Origin: JANQOZ01 sp045106555
Lineage (GTDB): Bacteria; Pseudomonadota; Gammaproteobacteria; Xanthomonadales; SZUA-38
Direction: 5' to 3'
Assembly: GCA_045106555.1 (NCBI GenBank)
Contig: JBGCET010000003.1
Span: 73,249 to 137,248, forward strand
DNA length: 64,000 nt
Position 1 is the stretch's first letter, and each line of letters starts with the position of its first letter. Shown in pieces: positions 16,051 to 25,106 of this stretch. The notes under the pieces were generated by a model. It was not told the origin of the DNA and searched no databases. It saw only the letters and a list, made by a program, of their open reading frames with translations. Both the position numbers and the translations under genes were made by a program.

Positions 16051-18321
16051 CTAGAAGCGATAGCTAGCGGACAGCCCCCAGGTTCGTCGCTCACCGAAGA
16101 TATAGCCGTAACCGTTCCCGAAAGGCAGCAATACGGTGAATGAGTTGGAGGTGTAACGCTCATCCGTCAGGTTTCTTGCCCACAGGGAGACATCCCAGTT
16201 ATCGAACTGGAGTCCGAGGGTGGTGTTAAGAATGGTTCGACTTTCCAGCTGTGCCAGGTTCATGGACTCAGCTTCCTGCTCTGACTGGTAAGACACATCG
16301 GCGCGAACGAAATAGCTGGCGTTCCAGGCTTCGATGTCGTTATTCCACTCACCACCAACGCTGATCTGAACCGGTGCCTGACGTTCTACGTCGTTGCCGC
16401 TGATGTCCCCATTTGAGGGGCACAAAATATCGTCACAGGAGGTGGTGTTGGGGAAGAAAGCGGGTCCAACTCGAGCAAACCGGTTGTCGATGGTGCCATC
16501 GTCGTAAGTCGCGTCAGTTAGCGAAATTGCAGCGTTAAGCTGGAAGTTGTCGTTGATGTAGGCAAGCGCATCCAGTTCCACGCCGTAAGTTGTGGCATCA
16601 CCCAAGTTGAGCGTGATGTTAACCGCGTTGGGATTATTCGCGCCGGAGTCTGCCGCGTTGAGCTGAATGTCTTCCCATTGGATGTAGAACAGCGCTGCGT
16701 TAAGCACCAGGCTGCCATCCATTAGCGTATTTTTGCTGCCAATTTCGAAGGTCCAGTTTTGCTCCTCGTCAAACACACGCTCAGCTTCTTGAGCGGCGGT
16801 TGGGTTAAAGCCACCAGACTTCACACCTTTCGCCAGCGATCCGTACAGCAGTCGATCGTCATCCAGCTGGTATTCCAGCGAGAGTCTCGGTGTGAAGTTC
16901 TTGAAATCGCCGCTGAATACTTGGCCGGTTGCGTTGTTGGTTTGGACCTTTTCTTCGTCGCTGTAGCGCCCTTCAGCAGAGAACAGCCATTTGTCGCTGA
17001 AGCGATAGGAAAATTCACCAAAAATCGCGGTGACGTCGATATCCGTGCCGACGTCTCTGATCTGTGGCTGCTGAACCAGCGGCGTGGAGGTTAGAGGCGG
17101 TACCCCGGGTATGGCAAAACCGGTTTGATCTTCGCCGTCAGAGAAAAAGGTACCGACAGTCCAGGTCAGATTGCCACCGCTATCACTGGACAGGCGCAAT
17201 TCGTGGGTGTCGTAGTCGATGCCGCCTAGAGGCGTGTTTTGGAACTGGCATGAGCCGGGAATCGAGGTTCCGCACTCAATCTGAGAGCGCTCAGAGATTG
17301 AGGCAATATCCACATCCCCTTCAATGTTGCCAAACAGATACGACAATGACAGGGAATCGTTAATCTCGTAGTCGACACCAAATCGTAGGATATCGATCTC
17401 GGCCTGTCGGCCATAGGCCCTGGGGTCAACCGCTACCACATCAGGCGGCGAGGGGATGGTGCCGCAGAACAAGCGAGGGCCACCGAAAATGTTGGTGTTT
17501 CCGCAGTTCGTATCCCCAGCGAACTCGGCGAGCTGGCCTGCGCCGCGACTTTCGTCGGAAAGATCAAAATTGTAAAACCCAAGGTCCATCGTTAATGAGT
17601 CGGTGGGCGTAAACTCGAGAGCTGCTGAGTAAGAACGGTTGTTCCATCCGCCAGCGTTGTCTTGGGTGCCTCGCTGGCCCAGGTCAATGCCGGCTAGCGG
17701 GTGACGGTTTTCTTGGCTGCCGTCGAATTCTGAGTCGTTTAAGCTGAACGATCCTTTCAAGGTGCCCTCGATGATCGGGCCAGCGACACGGAAGCCATAA
17801 TCCTGACGCTCGTCGCTGCCATAGCCAGCGGTAATTTCCGCTTCAAATTCGTCGGTGGGCCCTTTGGGAATGTAGTTGATCGCACCCATGAAGGCGTTAC
17901 GACCATATCGTGCGCTCTGTGGGCCTTTTACCACCTCTACTCGGCTTAAGTTTGTCACGCCCGAGTTGATCGCCCAGGCGGCTGGCACGTAAATGCCGTC
18001 AAAAAACGTCGACACGTTGGGTTCCAGTGCTGTCAGTCGCGTTTGCGAGGTACTGCGAATGACGGGTGTACCAAAGCCACCTCCGAAATCCTCAAAGTTG
18101 AGTCCCGCAGTGTATTGCGCAACGTCGGCCAGACCCAGGATGCCGCGTTTTTCAAAATCGCTCTCAGTGAAGGCACTTACGGCTACGGGAATGTCCTGAA
18201 CAGATTCCTCTCGTTGGCGGGCCGTGACAATGATCTCTTCGAGGGCCTGGGCCTGTAAATTTTCGGACATGCCAATGGCAAGTCCCGCCGCAATAGCGCT
18301 GGCAATCAGTGTTCGTTTCAT
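16051..18321 (-). CDS. TonB-dependent outer-membrane receptor
   Basis: The 756-residue protein begins with a signal peptide (MKRTLIASAIAAGLAIGMSE) followed by the TonB-box-like LEEIIVTARQREESVQDIPV. Residues about 45-165 form the plug domain (FDGIYVPAAWAIN, RVEVVKGPQSARYGRNAFMG). The rest is a 22-strand barrel ending with aromatic Phe (LSASYRF), as outer-membrane proteins do. It would import a ligand using TonB energy. The sequence type (VQDIPVAVSAF) is common in marine and freshwater heterotrophs that take up plant- or alga-derived organics; no siderophore signature is visible. GAGGA precedes the start. A methyltransferase module diverges from it. Confidence 0.93.
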   Translation of the reverse strand: MKRTLIASAIAAGLAIGMSENLQAQALEEIIVTARQREESVQDIPVAVSAFTESDFEKRGILGLADVAQYTAGLNFEDFGGGFGTPVIRSTSQTRLTALEPNVSTFFDGIYVPAAWAINSGVTNLSRVEVVKGPQSARYGRNAFMGAINYIPKGPTDEFEAEITAGYGSDERQDYGFRVAGPIIEGTLKGSFSLNDSEFDGSQENRHPLAGIDLGQRGTQDNAGGWNNRSYSAALEFTPTDSLTMDLGFYNFDLSDESRGAGQLAEFAGDTNCGNTNIFGGPRLFCGTIPSPPDVVAVDPRAYGRQAEIDILRFGVDYEINDSLSLSYLFGNIEGDVDIASISERSQIECGTSIPGSCQFQNTPLGGIDYDTHELRLSSDSGGNLTWTVGTFFSDGEDQTGFAIPGVPPLTSTPLVQQPQIRDVGTDIDVTAIFGEFSYRFSDKWLFSAEGRYSDEEKVQTNNATGQVFSGDFKNFTPRLSLEYQLDDDRLLYGSLAKGVKSGGFNPTAAQEAERVFDEEQNWTFEIGSKNTLMDGSLVLNAALFYIQWEDIQLNAADSGANNPNAVNITLNLGDATTYGVELDALAYINDNFQLNAAISLTDATYDDGTIDNRFARVGPAFFPNTTSCDDILCPSNGDISGNDVERQAPVQISVGGEWNNDIEAWNASYFVRADVSYQSEQEAESMNLAQLESRTILNTTLGLQFDNWDVSLWARNLTDERYTSNSFTVLLPFGNGYGYIFGERRTWGLSASYRF

Positions 18322-18582
18322 GGATTGGATTCCTCAGGAGTAGTCAGCTTTAGGGGTTTTCAGTGTGTTGCCGCCGTTGGTTGGTACTTGCTGAAAATTC
18401 AGCACGGCAAACTGTTCTCAGGTTTTAGCATTTTTGCAAAGAAGGCGCATATTTTTATTATCTATACCTGCTATCGCGAAATTGATGCCGGGTGCTATTG
18501 CCTGGACCTCGCGGGTTCGTCAGTATGAGTGAGAGACAAGCCAACCGTTTATTTTTTCCGAATACTACGAGAGCAACATCCT

Positions 18583-19611
18583 ATGGATTTCAACCTTCGA
18601 CAGCGCGGACGCGCCAGCATCGATTTTGCCGCAGACGTCACTGCGTTTAGCGGACAGCTGCACATGGCTGTAGGCCAGCGCATCGCTGACGTAGAGCTTC
18701 CTGAGGATTTTGATGCGCAGCTTGAGACCATGCACGCTGAGCTTGCCGATGATGGCCAACACTATTTTGGTCAAGCCATTGGAAAGTGGTCCGGCGATCA
18801 GCACGGTGTTATCACCCACGACGCTTTTAAAGAGATTCAGGCAGAGCTGGAGCCGGAGTTTGATCGGCTGCGGCAAGGCGGCACACAGATCGAGACTCGT
18901 GAAGGCTTTCAGCCGCCGGATTATTGGGAAGGCGTCGACTTTCATCGAACCACCGGGGGGTGGGTTCGGGAACACCAGGGGTTCGTCCATGGTGAGTTGA
19001 TTCATCCCAAGTACGTTGCGAAAAATTTTCCCGGTGGAATATTCAAACAACGTCGCGAGGTGTTGAACGAACTGGGTGACACACGTTTCGAGAACATTCT
19101 GGAAATGGGCACCTCCAGCGGTCATTTCACTATCGCACTGGCGGAGGCCTATCCAGATGCCCATCTCACCGGTATTGATCCAGGCTTGCCGATGCTGGAA
19201 CAGGCTCAGCGCTTTGGCAATGAGCGGGGCTTAAGCTGGCGCTTGATCCAGGCCAACGCGGAAAATACCGGGCTGGACGACAACAGCTTTGATCTCGTGA
19301 CCTCCTACATCATGCTGCACGAGCTACCGGCCGCGGCAACCCGGCAGATTTTTGCCGAAGCCCTGCGAGTTTTACAACCCGGTGGCACGATGATGATGAG
19401 CGACGTGCCGCCGTTTCGCGCATTGCCGAAACTTGCCCAATGGCGTGCCAATGCCGGTGCTGAACGGGGTGGCGAGCCCTACTGGCGGGAAGCGGCCAGC
19501 CTGGATCTGGCCGAGCTAGCCACCGAGGTAGGATTCGAAAACGCCAGGTCTTATGGCATAGGCGAGCGACAATATCCCTGGGTGACCATTGCCCAGAAGC
19601 CGGCAGCCTGA
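18583..19611 (+). CDS. Class I SAM-dependent methyltransferase, module A
   Basis: The ATG at 18583 gives 342 residues; a GTG at 18529 is the alternative. Residues about 1-150 are an N-terminal region not typical of simple methyltransferases. The Rossmann domain follows with motif I (ILEMGTSSGHFTIALAE), motif II acidic residue (LTGIDPG), a DLVTSYIMLHELPA stretch and LRVLQPGGTMMMSDVPP. These match SAM-binding motifs of Methyltransf_11/25-type enzymes. The small gene at 19622 starts 10 bases after its stop. This pair resembles two others at 24762-26320 and 35382-36835 but is the most diverged. The substrate is unknown. Confidence 0.88.
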   Translation: MDFNLRQRGRASIDFAADVTAFSGQLHMAVGQRIADVELPEDFDAQLETMHAELADDGQHYFGQAIGKWSGDQHGVITHDAFKEIQAELEPEFDRLRQGGTQIETREGFQPPDYWEGVDFHRTTGGWVREHQGFVHGELIHPKYVAKNFPGGIFKQRREVLNELGDTRFENILEMGTSSGHFTIALAEAYPDAHLTGIDPGLPMLEQAQRFGNERGLSWRLIQANAENTGLDDNSFDLVTSYIMLHELPAAATRQIFAEALRVLQPGGTMMMSDVPPFRALPKLAQWRANAGAERGGEPYWREAASLDLAELATEVGFENARSYGIGERQYPWVTIAQKPAA

Positions 19612-19621
19612 GGAGACTGAA

Positions 19622-19864
19622 ATGACCAGCAAAGCGACCAACGATGCCACCTTTCAAATGGTGCTGAATCTCATGCACGAGCTGTGGGTGGTCAAAGACC
19701 GTGCGGCTCTGCTGGAGAAGGTGCTGGATGATGCCGGAATCTCTGTCGCTGAAAAGGTTGATTTGCTTCAACCAGACGAAGCCCTTGAGGCGGCACTGGA
19801 AAAAGAGCGCAAGGCCTTTATCGCCCGAGTGCTTGCGCCTACTTTGGAGGCCGAGTCCAGCTGA
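19622..19864 (+). CDS. Small helical partner protein of methyltransferase module A
   Basis: This 80-residue protein starts at the ATG at 19622, just after the methyltransferase stop, with GGAGA upstream. It is predicted to be nearly all helix. The core (VLNLMHELWVVKDRAALLEK then LLQPDEALEAALEKERKAFI) lines up with the small proteins at 24762-25106 and 35382-35720: all share a hydrophobic helix, an R/K-DR-[AL] segment, a leucine-rich helix and a P-[DT]-E block before an acidic, basic tail. I do not recognise a family. The repeated pairing implies it binds or stabilises the methyltransferase. Its TGA overlaps the ATG of the next flavoprotein gene. Confidence 0.8.
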   Translation: MTSKATNDATFQMVLNLMHELWVVKDRAALLEKVLDDAGISVAEKVDLLQPDEALEAALEKERKAFIARVLAPTLEAESS

Positions 19865-21264
19865 TGTCTGTATTACCTGCCAGTGAAGCCGATTTTGGTT
19901 TTGAGGTGCCGGTTGTCATCATTGGCGCTGGCGGTTGCGGGCTGTCCGCAGCGTTGGCAGCGGCTCAGGCTGGGGTGGAAACCCTGGTGCTGGAGCGCGA
20001 CCCAACCCCGCTGGGCACGACGGCGATGTCGACGGGTTTGATTCCCGCTGCCGGCAGTGAGCTACAGAAAGCCGCAGGAATCAGCGACAGCGCTGACTTA
20101 TTCACTCAAGACGTTATGAAAAAAACGCGGGGTGAAACCGATGAGGGGGTGGTTCATGCTTTGGTGCAGGCGTCAGCCAAAACCGTCGACTGGCTCGCTG
20201 AGTCTGGCGTACCGCTGTCTTTGGTTGACAGTTTTCTGTACCCCGGCCACAGCGTCAAGCGAATGCACGGCACGCCCAACCGAACCGGCGCCGAACTTAT
20301 GGGGTCATTGCAGCAGGCGGCGGAGGACGCCGGCGCAGGAATACTGACCCAGGCCCCGGTTAGTCATGTGTTTGCCGATGACAACCGTCAGGTGGTCGGC
20401 GTGCGCTGTCAGCGGCCTGACGGCAGCGTTGAAGATGTGGGGTGTCAGGCGCTGATCTTGGCCTGCTGTGGCTTCGCAGGTGACCCGGAAAAAGTGGCAG
20501 AGTTTATGCCCGAAATTGCCGAAGGGGTGTTTTTTGGCCATCCCGGCAACAAAGGGGATGCCATCGCCTGGGGCATTGAGCTGGGCGCGGCGGTCGCCGA
20601 CATGGCCGCCTATCAGGGGCACGGAGGCCTGGCCGATGGCCATGCCATCCCCATTCTCTGGCCGGTCATTATGGAAGGCGGCTTTCAGGTCAATCGCCAG
20701 GGATTGCGGTTCTCCAATGAAGCCCGAGGTTATTCAGAGCAGGCGGTGGACGTGTTGCGCCAGCCCGATAATGTGGCGTTTACGATCTACGATCAACGGC
20801 TTCACGAGCTGATGGAAGAGTTTGACGACTACCGGGAAGCCATAGCGGCTAAGGCTGTGCGCAGCGCGCAATCGCTGGAGGATCTGGCTGGCCAATTTGA
20901 CATCAATGCCGAGGGACTTGCACAAACTGTCGCTGACGTAGCTCAACTGACTCAGTCAGGAGAGCCTGACGAGTTTGGTCGTACGTTTGCTTCTCGGCCC
21001 GTTCTCAGCGGTCCCTTCTACGCGGTTCGAGTTACCGGCGCGCTGTTCCACACCCAAGGCGGGTTGGTGGTTGACGGTCAGGCCAAGGTGCTGGATAAAA
21101 GCGGGTCTCCTCTTCCTAACCTATTTGCCGGCGGCGGCGCCGCCCGGGGCATCTCGGGTCCGTCTTGCTGGGGTTATATGGCAGGAAACGGCCTGCTGAC
21201 CGCTACCACGTTGGGTCGGCTGGCCGGCGAAAACGCAGCGGCCTTGACGTCAACTACTGGGTAG
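19864..21264 (+). CDS. FAD-dependent dehydrogenase (FrdA/ketosteroid-dehydrogenase-like, FAD_binding_2)
   Basis: The 466-residue protein starts with a dinucleotide fold (VVIIGAGGCGLSAALAAAQAG) and an acidic residue at the end of strand 2 (LVLERD). It has the FAD_binding_2 features GTTAMSTGLIPAAG, a capping domain in the middle, QVNRQGLRFSNEARGY, and the C-terminal HTQGGLVVDGQAKVLD and LFAGGGAARGISGP. Relatives include fumarate reductase subunits and 3-ketosteroid delta-1-dehydrogenases, which insert or reduce C=C bonds. Its ATG overlaps the stop of the small partner gene (TGATG), so methyltransferase, partner and flavoprotein form one operon. The substrate is unknown. Its last 11 bases overlap the convergent hydrolase gene. 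Confidence 0.87.
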   Translation: MSVLPASEADFGFEVPVVIIGAGGCGLSAALAAAQAGVETLVLERDPTPLGTTAMSTGLIPAAGSELQKAAGISDSADLFTQDVMKKTRGETDEGVVHALVQASAKTVDWLAESGVPLSLVDSFLYPGHSVKRMHGTPNRTGAELMGSLQQAAEDAGAGILTQAPVSHVFADDNRQVVGVRCQRPDGSVEDVGCQALILACCGFAGDPEKVAEFMPEIAEGVFFGHPGNKGDAIAWGIELGAAVADMAAYQGHGGLADGHAIPILWPVIMEGGFQVNRQGLRFSNEARGYSEQAVDVLRQPDNVAFTIYDQRLHELMEEFDDYREAIAAKAVRSAQSLEDLAGQFDINAEGLAQTVADVAQLTQSGEPDEFGRTFASRPVLSGPFYAVRVTGALFHTQGGLVVDGQAKVLDKSGSPLPNLFAGGGAARGISGPSCWGYMAGNGLLTATTLGRLAGENAAALTSTTG

Positions 21265-23737
21265 CTTGCTGGGGTACCAATTCCGCGCCGGTGGCGCTGG
21301 CGTATTGGCGCAGCAGGTGGTTGGGCAATTCTGCGTTGTCCCAGGTGACTTCCTTTGGGGGCCGCACACCTACTCTCAGAATGATCAGGTCGTGGCGCGG
21401 AATGTGGTAACTCACCTGATGTCCGTTGCCGTCAAACAGATACAGGTCTTTATCCAGGTAGGGCTCTGAATGCAGGGTGTGGCCAAACGGCACGTCTGGG
21501 TTGGCAGCGCCCCGGTTTGTCACATAGGGCCCGGCAACATACATGCCCATCCCGGTATGAGGGTTATATTCGGTGGCACTGGTTATGGCATCAACATACC
21601 CTTCGGGCAACAATCGCTCGCCCTCCCAAACCCCGTCATTGATGATCAGAACCGAAAGCCGCAGGAACGTTTCCGCGGGCAACAGCGCGCAGCAACCCGA
21701 GTGCACCGTACCGCCAGGGCGGTTGACCCAGATCTGCCCGCCAGCGGCTCCCAGAGGTTCAAATACCTCTTCTCCGACCCAGTCCTGGTAGGGCCTGCCG
21801 GTGGCCCGTTCGATGAGGGGGGCAACCAGCTCGCTGTTGGCATTGGAATAGTCATAGCGGGTGCCCGGTTCGTGCTCCATGGGATAGTCATGCAGGATGA
21901 CTTCGATGTGATAAGGATGCAGGTAGGCGCGATTCAGATACGATTCGGGCTCCATAGCCTGGCCCTGGCGGGCTAAGCCGGAACGCATTTGTAGCAGGTG
22001 ACGCAGGGTCATGGACGATTTATCGCTGTCTTTCCATTCGGTGAAGAACTGATCTACGGGTTGATCCAGCGATTGGATATAGCCCAGCTTGAGGGCCCGT
22101 CCCATGGCCATGATGGAAATGGGTTTTGACAGCGAGCGGGTGATGATCAACGAGTCGGCGCGAGTATCGCCAAAGTAATTTTCATAGATCACCTTGCCTT
22201 TTTGCCAGACCATAATGGCGGCGGAATTATTGCCGGCGCCGAACTGGTCCAGCCATTGACGGGTTTCCCCATCCAGCCACGGCGCACTGGCGGGATCTCT
22301 TGGCAGTGGCACCACGTTATCGGCCCCGGGTAATTCGATCAGGGGGTCGTAGCCACCCAGCCCGCTACCCGCACGTGACTGCTCAACCAGTTGCGCAAAA
22401 CGGGCGTCGTAGGTGGCTTCGGCGGTGCCGCTGCGATACGTCTCCAAGTTTGTCGCGATTTCTTGCTCCTTGAGGCCCCGCAGCAGCGTGTTGACTATGA
22501 TGGAATCGTCATAGGTCATGTCGACGTTACCGGCTCGGGCAACCACCAGTTCAGCGCTGGGAATAATGTAAACCCGTTGACCGCCAAAACCGTCAAAAAA
22601 CGTGACGTCGGAGGCCATAAACGGCGCTTCGTGAGCCACGGTCAGCGGCGTCTCCGGACCGTATAAACGTTGCGCGTGCCAGTCCCCCCCCAGCCACACA
22701 TGCAGACCATAGGACGAGTTGTTGGCGCTTGGAGTGGAAAGCGAGGCGACGGACTCAGGACTGAGGATGGGCTTGCCTCCAGCCGAACCGTTGTTGGCCA
22801 GCATGACGCCAAGTCTCAGCCAGTCCGTCAGGCCTGCCTCAAGGCCGGAGTAAAACCGTGGGCTGCCACCCTCTGCTTCCAGCCAGAGCGCCGCAGGTGC
22901 ATTACCCAAGGGTTGCCAAACACGTGCGGAAAGGTAATCGGCATATCGACGCCCAGATTTGGCCAACGCCCGCTCCAAGACAACCCCTGCAATCTGGCTG
23001 TTGGCATTGCTGTAGTTAAAACGCGTGCCCGGCTCAAATGCCAGCGGAAAGGAAAGGGCCGTCTGCGAAACTTTGGACGACAGCATCAAGTTGGCCGCCT
23101 CGGTGCTTTGGCCGCCCAAGGCAAAGTGCTTGAGGCCGCTGCTGTGGGTTAAGAAATGGCGCAGGGAAATGTCGCCTCGAGGATCTCCCGACCACTCTTC
23201 GATGTAACTGCCCACAGAGTCATCAACGCTGCTGATGATGCCATCTTCAATGGCGGCCAGGATGGCGATCGCCAGCACGCTTTTGTGCATGGAAAACGTT
23301 GAAAAGTGCTGTAGTGGGGTTAGTTCGTCAGCAAAGGTCTGTGCTGCCAACGATCCTTTATGCCAAACCATCAGGCCGAGACCGCCGTGCTGATTGTGGT
23401 ACTCGGCTGCGGCGTCAAAGGCCGCAGCAGCAGCGAATCCTGAAGGCCCCGGCAGTTCGCTATCGGCTGTGCCGGCCACCACCTCTTTTGGCTGTCGCCA
23501 CTCAAGCTCGGTCACGCCCGGCTGTTTTTGCATCGCGGCCATATTGCGCAGAAATACCGGATCGGGCGCTTCGGCACTGATTTGGGTTGCCGCTGGCGCA
23601 TCAGCCGCAGACTGGGGCTCCGCGGACGGCGGCGCGTCGGACCCACAGCCGGCAATAGCCATCACGCTCACCAGGGCCAAGCGAGGGAAAAGTTGCTTCG
23701 TCGAATGAATAGTGTTCAGGGTCAACAGTGATGCCAT
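21254..23737 (-). CDS. Lipoprotein with two tandem beta-lactamase-fold serine hydrolase domains
   Basis: The 827-residue protein begins with a signal peptide ending in a lipobox (MAIAGC, Cys at residue 31), so it is probably a membrane-anchored lipoprotein. The first hydrolase domain (about 95-425) has the SxxK motif at Ser149 (SMHK) and YSN at 242-244. The second (about 475-815) has SxxK at Ser535 (SLSK) and YSN at 630-632. Both catalytic sets look intact, so both halves could be active. These resemble class C beta-lactamase/esterase EstB-type enzymes, which usually act on esters or peptides rather than antibiotics. An AGGA ribosome site precedes the start. It is followed by nothing on its strand until the overlap with the flavoprotein gene. 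Confidence 0.88.
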   Translation of the reverse strand: MASLLTLNTIHSTKQLFPRLALVSVMAIAGCGSDAPPSAEPQSAADAPAATQISAEAPDPVFLRNMAAMQKQPGVTELEWRQPKEVVAGTADSELPGPSGFAAAAAFDAAAEYHNQHGGLGLMVWHKGSLAAQTFADELTPLQHFSTFSMHKSVLAIAILAAIEDGIISSVDDSVGSYIEEWSGDPRGDISLRHFLTHSSGLKHFALGGQSTEAANLMLSSKVSQTALSFPLAFEPGTRFNYSNANSQIAGVVLERALAKSGRRYADYLSARVWQPLGNAPAALWLEAEGGSPRFYSGLEAGLTDWLRLGVMLANNGSAGGKPILSPESVASLSTPSANNSSYGLHVWLGGDWHAQRLYGPETPLTVAHEAPFMASDVTFFDGFGGQRVYIIPSAELVVARAGNVDMTYDDSIIVNTLLRGLKEQEIATNLETYRSGTAEATYDARFAQLVEQSRAGSGLGGYDPLIELPGADNVVPLPRDPASAPWLDGETRQWLDQFGAGNNSAAIMVWQKGKVIYENYFGDTRADSLIITRSLSKPISIMAMGRALKLGYIQSLDQPVDQFFTEWKDSDKSSMTLRHLLQMRSGLARQGQAMEPESYLNRAYLHPYHIEVILHDYPMEHEPGTRYDYSNANSELVAPLIERATGRPYQDWVGEEVFEPLGAAGGQIWVNRPGGTVHSGCCALLPAETFLRLSVLIINDGVWEGERLLPEGYVDAITSATEYNPHTGMGMYVAGPYVTNRGAANPDVPFGHTLHSEPYLDKDLYLFDGNGHQVSYHIPRHDLIILRVGVRPPKEVTWDNAELPNHLLRQYASATGAELVPQQATQ

Positions 23738-23777
23738 GATGGTTTTTCCTGGTGAATAGTGTGTGCCGGCTGGGTAT

Positions 23778-24710
23778 TTACCGGCGTTGCAGCGAAGCGG
23801 CGTCCGTTTTCCCGGGTTGGATAGGGCTTGCGCACACGCTTAGGCCGTTATCCAGATAGGTGGCTAGAAATTGTTCGGTGGTTGCCATGGCTTGTTCAAA
23901 CGCTACGGTCTGCGCCGGAACCTCCCGCGCCAGTCTGCCGAAGACTTTACCAAAATAGTGATCCACGTCCTCGCCGACCCAAAGCCATTGGTCCCCTTCC
24001 GGGGCCTCATTCCAAGCGGCTGTATGGGTGCGCCAGTCTTCCATGAAGCCCGGCAGAATATCGCCAGTGCCAGTAATCAGTAGCTGGGGGCGGTCCATGG
24101 TTTCCCAAGCGCCCGTTTCAATAAAACCCGGTAGAGGTCCTGGCGGGGAGAATGCCACCACCGCATCAACATCGGTGGAAAATTCGCCGGGTGTGTCGCC
24201 CACTGCCAAAGCGCCGGCCGCGACCTGTGCGCCAAACGCCCCATAGGAGTGGCCAGTGGATACACGGGTGGCGCTGACAGAGATGCCGGCGTTCAGGTGA
24301 CCCAGCATGGATGGCGCAGGCGTTAACAAAGCTGCTACATCCTGTTTACGGCTGAGCCAAACCTGGGCAGGTGCGGGGGGCGGATCGGTAGCGATCAATT
24401 CCGAATCAATATGCAGAGGCGCCATCACCACCATGCCCATCGCTGCCAGGCCCTCCAGCACCGCGTCATACCGCTCCGGCGCCGAATAGGCTCCGTGGGA
24501 GAAGGTTGCCAGGGGATATCGGCCAGCCTGGCTGGGTTGCCAAAGAGTGACTGCGGTTTGCCGACCGTTGGAATGGGTCAGCGTGTGTTCGGTTTTTGTG
24601 ACGGCCAACGGCTGGCGGCTGCAGGGCGGCACGCTTGCGCACGCATTAAGCAGGCCTATCGCAAGCACCACGGTGGCCAGCAGCCGCGGGTATTGTGGGT
24701 GTTTACGCAT
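23778..24710 (-). CDS. Alpha/beta hydrolase lipoprotein (dienelactone hydrolase / PAF-acetylhydrolase-like)
   Basis: The start at 24710 is preferred because GAGG lies 8 bases upstream; 24734 is an alternative. The 310-residue protein has a signal peptide with a lipobox-like LLNAC, so it is probably a lipoprotein. The hydrolase features are the oxyanion-hole region YPLATFSHGAYSAP, the nucleophile elbow GHSYGAFGAQVA and VDAVVAFSPPG, with a late His segment (VGEDVDHYFG). It may cleave an ester or lactone. It is upstream of the tandem serine hydrolase on the same strand (41-base gap) and downstream of methyltransferase module B, so these are candidate partners in one pathway. Confidence 0.82.
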   Translation of the reverse strand: MRKHPQYPRLLATVVLAIGLLNACASVPPCSRQPLAVTKTEHTLTHSNGRQTAVTLWQPSQAGRYPLATFSHGAYSAPERYDAVLEGLAAMGMVVMAPLHIDSELIATDPPPAPAQVWLSRKQDVAALLTPAPSMLGHLNAGISVSATRVSTGHSYGAFGAQVAAGALAVGDTPGEFSTDVDAVVAFSPPGPLPGFIETGAWETMDRPQLLITGTGDILPGFMEDWRTHTAAWNEAPEGDQWLWVGEDVDHYFGKVFGRLAREVPAQTVAFEQAMATTEQFLATYLDNGLSVCASPIQPGKTDAASLQRR

Positions 24711-24761
24711 TACAACCGCCTCGGAATGTGTCATCGCTATGGGTTCTTGGTGCTGCCTCGC

Positions 24762-25106
24762 TCACTTTTCTTCGGTGTGGTTCAACACCGACTGGTAGCG
24801 ATCCCGATTGTCAGCTTCGGCGTTTTCCTGGGCGCGCTTGTTGGCGACAAAATGAAGCCGTTGGAAAAAGTCTTGGCGAGCCGCCTCCCTGTCGTTCAGG
24901 CACTGTTCGTCCGGGACAAAAGCTTCGATGTCGGCCTGGGATGGGCCTTCGCCGGCCTCGCTAAGCCGCTCGAAGGTATCCAGCCGATCGCGCAACACGC
25001 TGACTTCGCTGGCGAGCACCATAATCATGGACATGGCCTGATCCATGGCCGGGTCGTCAAAAAATTGTGGGCGTGAACCCTTAGGATAGCGTCGCATGTC
25101 CGTCAT
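24762..25106 (-). CDS. Small helical partner protein of methyltransferase module B
   Basis: The 114-residue protein starts by ATGA overlap with the stop of the methyltransferase gene upstream (ATG complement 25104-25106, TGA complement 25103-25105), a classic sign of coupled translation. It is close to the small protein at 35382-35720: both begin with a basic stretch then QFFDDPAMDQ or QYFQDPATDQ, a hydrophobic helix, LASE[VL]S-x-x-RDRLD-x-[FL]ERL, and a P[DT]E block. No catalytic motif is visible. It is probably a helical, dimerising accessory subunit; this is inference from repeated pairing. I do not recognise a family. Confidence 0.85.
   Translation of the reverse strand: MTDMRRYPKGSRPQFFDDPAMDQAMSMIMVLASEVSVLRDRLDTFERLSEAGEGPSQADIEAFVPDEQCLNDREAARQDFFQRLHFVANKRAQENAEADNRDRYQSVLNHTEEK

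Noticed and set aside
21254..23737. Antibiotic-resistance beta-lactamase
   Set aside because: The lipobox, tandem layout and metabolic neighbours fit EstB-type hydrolases; no motif specific to a resistance enzyme is visible.
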